The translations under genes were made by a program, and so were the position numbers. Positions 57,364 to 64,000 of a DNA stretch of 64,000 nucleotides are shown here, in pieces (the first letter of the stretch is position 1; each line of letters begins with the position of its first letter). The stretch is from Petrolisthes cinctipes (lineage: Eukaryota > Arthropoda > Malacostraca > Decapoda > Porcellanidae): positions 1,426,001 to 1,490,000 of the forward strand of contig JAWQEG010000474.1 of the NCBI GenBank assembly GCA_033782935.1, given 5' to 3'. The notes under the pieces were generated by a model that saw only the letters and a list, made by a program, of their open reading frames with translations, was not told where the DNA came from and ran no database searches.

Positions 57364-60300
57364 CGATTTTTAGCATGTTTTTAGCCTATATTTTGAAAAT
57401 ATTCTAGCACTGTGTAGGCATGCACAGATTGCTTCTGGGACCCCAAAATATTGAATTTTCGGGTGTTTTAAGCCTGAATTTGAGATATAAACGGGTACAG
57501 AAAATACATGCACATATTGACTTTGGGCATCTAAAATATCGATTTTCAGCATGTTTTGGGCCTGTATTTTGAAAATACTCTAACACTGAGTAGGCATGTA
57601 CAGATTGCTTCTGGGACCCCAAAATATTGAATTTTCGGGTGTTTTGAGCCTGAATTTGAGATATAAACGGGTACTGAAGATGCATGCACATATCGACTTT
57701 TGGGCACCTAAAAGATCGATTTTCAGTATGTTTTGAGCATGTATTTTGAAAATACTCTAACACGGAGTAGGCATGTACAGATCGCTTCTGGGACCCCTAA
57801 ATATCGAATTTTCGGGTGTTTTGGGACTGAATTTGAGATATCGACTTTTTGGCACCTAAAAGATCGATTTTTAGCATGTTTTTAGCCTATATTTTGAAAA
57901 TATTCTAGCACTGAGTAGGCATGTACAGATTGCTTCTGGGACCCCAAAATATTGAATTTTCGGGTGTTTTGAGCCTGAATTTGAGATATAAACGGGTACA
58001 GAAGATACATGCACATATTGACTTTGGGCACCAAAAATATCGATTTTCAGCATGTTTTGGGCCTGAATTTTGAAAATACTCTAACACGGAGTAGGCATGT
58101 ACAGATCGCTTCTGGGACCCCAAAATATCGAATTTTCGGGTGTTTAGGGCCAGAATTTGAGATATAAACGGGTACAGAAGATGCATGCACATATCGACTT
58201 TTGGGCACCTAAGAGATCGATTTTCAGTATGTTTTTGGCCTGTATTTTGAAATTACTCTAACACGGAGTAAGCATGTACAGATACCTTCTGGGACCCCTA
58301 AATATCGAATTTTCGGGTGTTTTGGGACTGAATTTGAGATATCGATTTTTTGGCACCTAAAAGATCGATTTTCAGCATGTTTTTAGCCTATATTTTGAAA
58401 ATATTCTAGCACTGTGTAGGCATGTACAGATTGCTTCTGGGACCCCAAAATATTGAATTTTCGGGTGTTTTGAGCCTGAATTTGAGATATAAACGGGTAC
58501 AGAATATACATGCACATATTGACTTTGAGCACCAAATATATCGATTTTCAGCATGTTTTGGGCCTGAATTTTGAAAATACTCTAACTCGGAGTAGGCATG
58601 TACAGATCGCTTCTGGGACCCCAAAATATCGAATTTTCGGGTGTTTAGGGCCAGAATTTGAGATATAAACGGGTACAGAAGATGCATGCACATATCGACT
58701 TTTGGGCACCTAAAAGATCGATTTTCAGTATGTTTTGAGCATGTATTTTGAAAATACACTAACACGGAGTATGCATGTACAGATCGCTTCTGGGACCCCT
58801 AAATATCGAATTTTCGGGTGTTTTGGGACTGAATTTGAGATATCGATTTTTTGGCACCTAAAATGTCGATTTTTAGCATGTTTTTAGCCTATATTTTGAA
58901 AATATTCTAGCACTGTGTTGGCATGTACAGATTGCTTCTGGGACCCCAAAATATTGAATTTTCGGATGTTTTGAGCCTGAATTTGAGATATAAACGGGTA
59001 CAGAAGATACATGCACATATTGACTTTGGGCATCTAAAATATCGATTTTCAGCATGTTTTGGGCCTGTATTTTGAAAATACTCTAACACTGAGTAGGCAT
59101 GTACAGATTGCTTCTGGGACCCCAAAATATTGAATTTTCGGGTGTTTTGAGCCTGAATTTGAGATATAAACGGGTACTGAAGATGCATGCACATATCGAC
59201 TTTTGTGCACCTAAAAGATCGATTTTCAGTATGTTTTGAGCATGTATTTTGAAAATACTCTAACACGGAGTAGGCATGTACAGATCGCTTCTGGGACCTC
59301 TAAATATCGAATTTTCGGGTGTTTTGGCACTGAATTTGAGATATCGACTTTTTGGCACCTAAAAGATCGATTTTTAGCATGTTTTTAGCCTATATTTTGA
59401 AAATATTCTAGCACTGTACAGATTGCTTCTGGGACCCCAAAATATTGAATTTTCGGGTGTTTTGAGCCTGAATTTGAGATATAAACGGGTACAGAAGATA
59501 CATGCACATATTGACTTTGGGCACCAAAAATATCGATTTTCAGCATGTTTTGGGCCTGAATTTTGAAAATACTCTAACACGGAGTAGGCATGTACAGATC
59601 GCTTCTGGGACCCCAAAATATCGAATTTTCGGGTGTTTAAGGCCAGAATTTGAGATATAAACGGGTACAGAAGATGCATGCACATATCGACTTTTGGGCA
59701 CCTAAAAGATCGATTTTCAGTATGTTTTTGGCCTGTATTTTGAAAATACTCTAACATGGAGTAGGCATGTACAGATACCTTCTGGGACCTCTAAATATCG
59801 AATTTTCGGGTGTTATGGGACTGAATTTGAGATATCGATTTTTTGGCACCTATAATATCGATTTGTAGCATGTTTTTAGCCTATATTTTGAAAATATTCT
59901 AGCACTGGGTAGGCATGTACAGATTGCTTCTGGGACCCCAAAATATTGAATTTTCGGGTGTTTTGAGGCTGAATTTGAGATATAAACGGGTACAGAAGAT
60001 ACATGAACATATTGACTTTGGGCACCAAAAATATCGATTTTCAGCATGTTTTATGCCTGAATTTTGAAAATACTCTAACTCGGAGTAGGCATGTACAGAT
60101 CGCTTCTGGGACCCCAAAATATCGAATTTTCGGGTGTTTAGGGCCAGAATTTGAGATATAAACGGGTACAGAAGATGCATGCACATATCGACTTTTGGGC
60201 ACCTAAAAGATCGATTTTCAGTATGTTTTTGGCCTGTATTTTGAAAATACTCTAACACGGAGTAGGCATGTACAGATACCTTCTGGGACCTCTAAATATC

Positions 60301-61861
60301 GAATTTTTGGGTGTTTTGGGACTGAATTTGAGATATCGATTTTTTGGCACCTAAAATGTCGATTTTTAGCATGTTTTTAGCCTATATTTTGAAAATATTC
60401 TAGCACTGTGTAGGCATGTACAGATTGCTTCTGGGACCCCAAAATATTGAATTTTCGGGTGTTTTGAGCCTGAATTTGAGATATAAACGGGTACAGAAGA
60501 TACATGCACATATTGACTTTGGGCATCTAAAATATCGATTTTCAGCATGTTTTGGGCCTGTATTTTGAAAATACTCTAACACTGAGTAGGCATGTACAGA
60601 TTGCTTCTGGGACCCCAAAATATTGAATTTTCGGGTGTTTTGAGCCTGAATTTGAGATATAAACGGGTACTGAAGATGCATGCACATATCGACTTTTGTG
60701 CACCTAAAAGATCGATTTTCAGTGTGTTTTGAGCATGTATTTTGAAAATACTCTAACACGGAGTAGGCATGTACAGATCCCTTCTGGGACCCCTAAATAT
60801 CGAATTTTCGGGTGTTTGGGACTGAATTTGAGATATCGACTTTTTGGCACCTAAAAGATCGATTTTTAGCATGTTTTTAGCCTATATTTTGAAAATATTC
60901 TAGCACTGAGTAGGCATGTACAGATTGCTTCTGGGACCCCAAAATATTGAATTTTCGGGTGTTTTGAGCCTGAATTTGAGATATAAACGAATACAGAAGA
61001 TACATGCACATATTGACTTTGGGCACCAAAAATATCGATTTTCAGCATGTTTTGGGCCTGAATTTTGAAAATACTCTAACACGGAGTAGACATGTACAGA
61101 TCGCTTCTGGGACCCCAAAATATCGAATTTTCGGGTGTTTAGGGCCAGAATTTGAGATATAAACGGGTACAGAAGATGCATGCACATATCGACTTTTGTG
61201 CACCTAAAAGATCGATTTTCAGTATGTTTTGAGCATGTATTTTGAAAATACTCTAACACGGAGTAGGCATGTACAGATCGCTTCTGGAACCCCTAAATAT
61301 CGAATTTTCGGGTGTTTTGGGACTGAATTTGAGATATCTACTTTTTAGCACCTAAAAGATCGATTTTTAGCATGTTTTTAGCCTATATTTTGAAAATATT
61401 CTAGCACTGAGTAGGCATGTACAGATTGCTTCTGGGACCCCAAAATATTGAATTTTCGGGTGTTTTGAGCCTGAATTTGAGATATAAACGGGTACAGAAG
61501 ATACATGCACATATTGACTTTGGGCACCAAAAATATCGATTTTTAGCATGTTTTGGGCCTGAATTTTGAAAATACTCTAACACGGAGTAGGCATGTACAG
61601 ATCGCTTCTGGGACCCCAAAATATCGAATTTTCGGGTTTTTAGGGCCAGAATTTGAGATATAAACGGGTACTGAAGATGCATGCACATATCGACTTTTGG
61701 GCACCTAAAAGATCGATTTTCAGTATGTTTTTGGCCTGTATTTTGAAAATACTCTAACACGGAGTAGGCATGTACAGATACCTTCTGGGACCTCTAAATA
61801 TCGAATTTTCGGGTGTTTTGGGACTGAATTTGAGATATCGATTTTTTGACACCTAAAATGT
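57364..61861. repeat. 4,498-bp tandem duplication, first copy
   Basis: Nine units start at 57,364, 57,865, 58,366, 58,867, 59,368 (491, 10-bp deletion), 59,859, 60,360 (500), 60,860 and 61,361. Markers are gttttaagcctg with cagaaaatac, cctaagagatcg, gagtaagcatg, cagaatatacatg, taactcggag and cggatgttttg. The 500-bp unit lost one t (gtgtttggg near 60,823). Confidence 0.86.
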
Positions 61862-64000
61862 CGATTTTTAGCATGTTTTTAGCCTATATTTTGAAAATAT
61901 TCTAGCACTGTGTAGGCATGTACAGATTGCTTCTGGGACCCCAAAATATTGAATTTTCGGGTGTTTTAAGCCTGAATTTGAGATATAAACGGGTACAGAA
62001 AATACATGCACATATTGACTTTGGGCATCTAAAATATCGATTTTCAGCATGTTTTGGGCCTGTATTTTGAAAATACTCTAACACTGAGTAGGCATGTACA
62101 GATTGCTTCTGGGACCCCAAAATATTGAATTTTCGGGTGTTTTGAGCCTGAATTTGAGATATAAACGGGTACTGAAGATGCATGCACATATCGACTTTTG
62201 TGCACCTAAAAGATCGATTTTCAGTATGTTTTGAGCATCTATTTTGAAAATACTCTAATACGGAGTAGGCATGTACAGATCGCTTCTGGGACCCATAAAT
62301 ATCGAATTTTCGGGTGTTTTGGGACTGAATTTGAGATATCGACTTTTCGGCACCTAAAAGATCGATTTTTAGCATGTTTTTAGCCTATATTTTGAAAATA
62401 TTCTAGCACTGAGTAGGCATGTACAGATTGCTTCTGGGACCCCAAAATATTGAATTTTCGGGTGTTTTGAGCCTGAATTTGAGATATAAACGGGTACAGA
62501 AGATACATGCACATATTGACTTTGGGCACCAAAAATATCGATTTTCAGCATGTTTTGGGCCTGAATTTTGAAAATACTCTAACACGGAGTAGGCATGTAC
62601 AGATCGCTTCTGGGACCCCAAAATATCGAATTTTCGGGTGTTTAGGGCCAGAATTTGAGATATAAACGGGTACAGAAGATGCATGCACATATCGACTTTT
62701 GGGCACCTAAGAGATCGATTTTCAGTATGTTTTTGGCCTGTATTTTGAAATTACTCTAACACGGAGTAAGCATGTACAGATACCTTCTGGGACCCCTAAA
62801 TATCGAATTTTCGGGTGTTTTGGGACTGAATTTGAGATATCGATTTTTTGGCACCTAAAAGATCGATTTTTAGCATGTTTTTAGCCTATATTTTGAAAAT
62901 ATTCTAGCACTGTGTAGGCATGTACAGATTGCTTCTGGGACCCCAAAATATTGAATTTTCGGGTGTTTTGAGCCTGAATTTGAGATATAAACGGGTACAG
63001 AATATACATGCACATATTGACTTTGAGCACCAAAAATATCGATTTTCAGCATGTTTTGGGCCTGAATTTTGAAAATACTCTAACTCGGAGTAGGCATGTA
63101 CAGATCGCTTCTGGGACCCCAAAATATCGAATTTTCGGGTGTTTAGGGCCAGAATTTGAGATATAAACGGGTACAGAAGATGCATGCACATATCGACTTT
63201 TGGGCACCTAAAAGATCGATTTTCAGTATGTTTTGAGCATGTATTTTGAAAATACACTAACACGGAGTATGCATGTACAGATCGCTTCTGGGACCCCTAA
63301 ATATCGAATTTTCGGGTGTTTTGGGACTGAATTTGAGATATCGATATTTTGGCACCTAAAATGTCGATTTTTAGCATGTTTTTAGCCTATATTTTGAAAA
63401 TATTCTAGCACTGTGTAGTCATGTACAGATTGCTTCTGGAACCCCAAAATATTGAATTTTCGGATGTTTTGAGCCTGAATTTGAGATATAAACGGGTACA
63501 GAAGATACATGCACATATTGACTTTGGGCATCTAAAATATCGATTTTCAGCATGTTTTGGGCCTGTATTTTGAAAATACTCTAATACTGAGTAGGCATGT
63601 ACAGATTGCTTCTGGGACCCCAAAATATTGAATTTTCGGGTTTTTTGAGCCTGAATTTGAGATATAAACGGGTACTGAAGATGCATGCACATATCGACTT
63701 TTGTGCACCTAAAAGATCGATTTTCAGTATGTTTTGAGCATGTATTTTGAAAATACTCTAACACGGAGTAGGCATGTACAGATCGCTTCTGGGACCTCTA
63801 AATATCGAATTTTCGGGTGTTTTGGGACTGAATTTGAGATATCGACTTTTTGGCACCTAAAAGATCGATTTTTAGCATGTTTTTAGCCTATATTTTGAAA
63901 ATTTTCTAGCACTGTACAGATTGCTTCTGGGACCCCAAAATATTGAATTTTCGGGTGTTTTGAGCCTGAATTTGAGATATAAACGGGTACAGAAGATACA
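61862..64000. repeat. 4,498-bp tandem duplication, second copy, runs off the window
   Basis: Units start at 61,862, 62,363, 62,864, 63,365 and 63,866 and repeat 57,364, 57,865, 58,366, 58,867 and 59,368, including the 10-bp deletion at the start of the last one (gcactgtacag near 63,909). The window ends 135 bp into that A monomer. Private changes include gcatctattttg near 62,240 and tcgatattttgg near 63,344. Confidence 0.88.

Larger units (their letters stand above)
1..64000. repeat. Tandem satellite array, 501-bp trimeric higher-order repeat, fills the window
   Basis: Every part of the window is built from the same AT-rich monomer family in one orientation. Class anchors recur without a break: cgatttttagcatg opens A monomers, cgattttcagcatg usually opens B and cgattttcagtatg usually opens C. 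Typical spacings are 176, 177 and 148 bp, so most units are 501 bp. Both ends of the window lie inside a unit, so the array continues in both directions. No unique DNA, mobile element or RNA gene interrupts it. From what is known of satellites, monomer length near 177 bp plus homogenised HORs fits a (peri)centromeric array in a eukaryote; that location is inference. I do not recognise the family. Confidence 0.97.
57364..64000. repeat. Right domain: regular trimers in a 4.5-kb tandem duplication
   Basis: Units return to 501 bp (one 500, two with the 10-bp deletion). Private variants such as gagtaagcatg, cctaagagatcg, taactcggag and cagaatatacatg mark it. The block at 57,364-61,861 begins to repeat at 61,862. 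Confidence 0.8.

Noticed and set aside
1..64000. CRISPR array
   Set aside because: Repeats are 148-177 bp with no unique spacers; adjacent repeats abut directly and no cas-like gene is present.
1..64000. Terminal repeats or target-site duplications of a transposon flanking the dimers and chimeras
   Set aside because: All junctions are homologous switches between monomers; I found no short direct repeats flanking foreign sequence.
1..64000. Assignment to a named centromere satellite or species
   Set aside because: The monomer does not match any satellite I can recall with confidence, so naming a taxon would be a guess.

Overview
The whole 64 kb window is one uninterrupted, head-to-tail tandem satellite array. 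I see no protein-coding gene, RNA gene, transposon, unique-sequence island or inversion of the array. The setting is a eukaryotic nuclear genome, most likely centromeric or pericentromeric heterochromatin, because the monomers are AT-rich, about 176-177 bp long and arranged in strongly homogenised higher-order repeats (HORs). I do not recognise the satellite family or the species; plants and invertebrates are both plausible.

Basic structure, read directly. Three monomer classes follow one another as A (176 bp), B (177 bp) and C (148 bp), giving a 501-bp trimer. C is a normal monomer that lost 29 bp between two ATAT copies. Each full monomer is itself an old tandem duplication of two diverged halves (88 + 89 bp). 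Each class has two main alleles. A1 ends in gcatct and A2 ends in caccaaaaat. B1 has tactgaagatgcatgcac. B2 has tgtttagggccag. C1 has gttttgagcatg and atatcgacttttt. C2 has gtttttggcctg, taccttctgggacctct and atatcgatttttt. The commonest trimers are X = A1-B1-C1 and Y = A2-B2-C2, which often alternate (1,002-bp period).

Layout. I place about 135 units, roughly 380 monomers. (1) 1-38,633 is highly homogeneous and made of longer super-repeats: a 2,998-bp 18-mer (3,273-6,270; 13,226-16,223; 16,224-19,220; 31,969-34,966; part of 34,967-38,132), a 3,315-bp 20-mer (952-4,266; 5,770-9,084; 9,085-12,399), an 1,820-bp duplication (12,400-14,219), a 5,309-bp duplication (16,717-22,025, repeated from 22,026) and a 2.8-kb block repeated at an offset of 7,437 bp. 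(2) 38,634-57,363 is irregular: dimers of 314-326 bp, tetramers of 678 bp, pentamers of 854 bp and two 413-bp units containing a half-monomer, with many region-specific variants and long-range copies at offsets of 7,954, 6,950, 10,837 and 4,210 bp. (3) 57,364-64,000 returns to regular trimers and contains a 4,498-bp tandem duplication whose second copy runs off the window.

The interest lies in how the array evolves. Recurrent short deletions at microhomologies, chimeric monomers, exchange between half-repeats, one local microinversion and nested segmental duplications can be read in relative order. Possible functional signals are a 15-bp dyad in each monomer whose outer base pair changes in a compensatory way between classes, phased T-tracts, and a weak CENP-B-box-like match in C monomers. 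All open reading frames are by-products of the repeat period. All coordinates, alignments and counts were made by eye.
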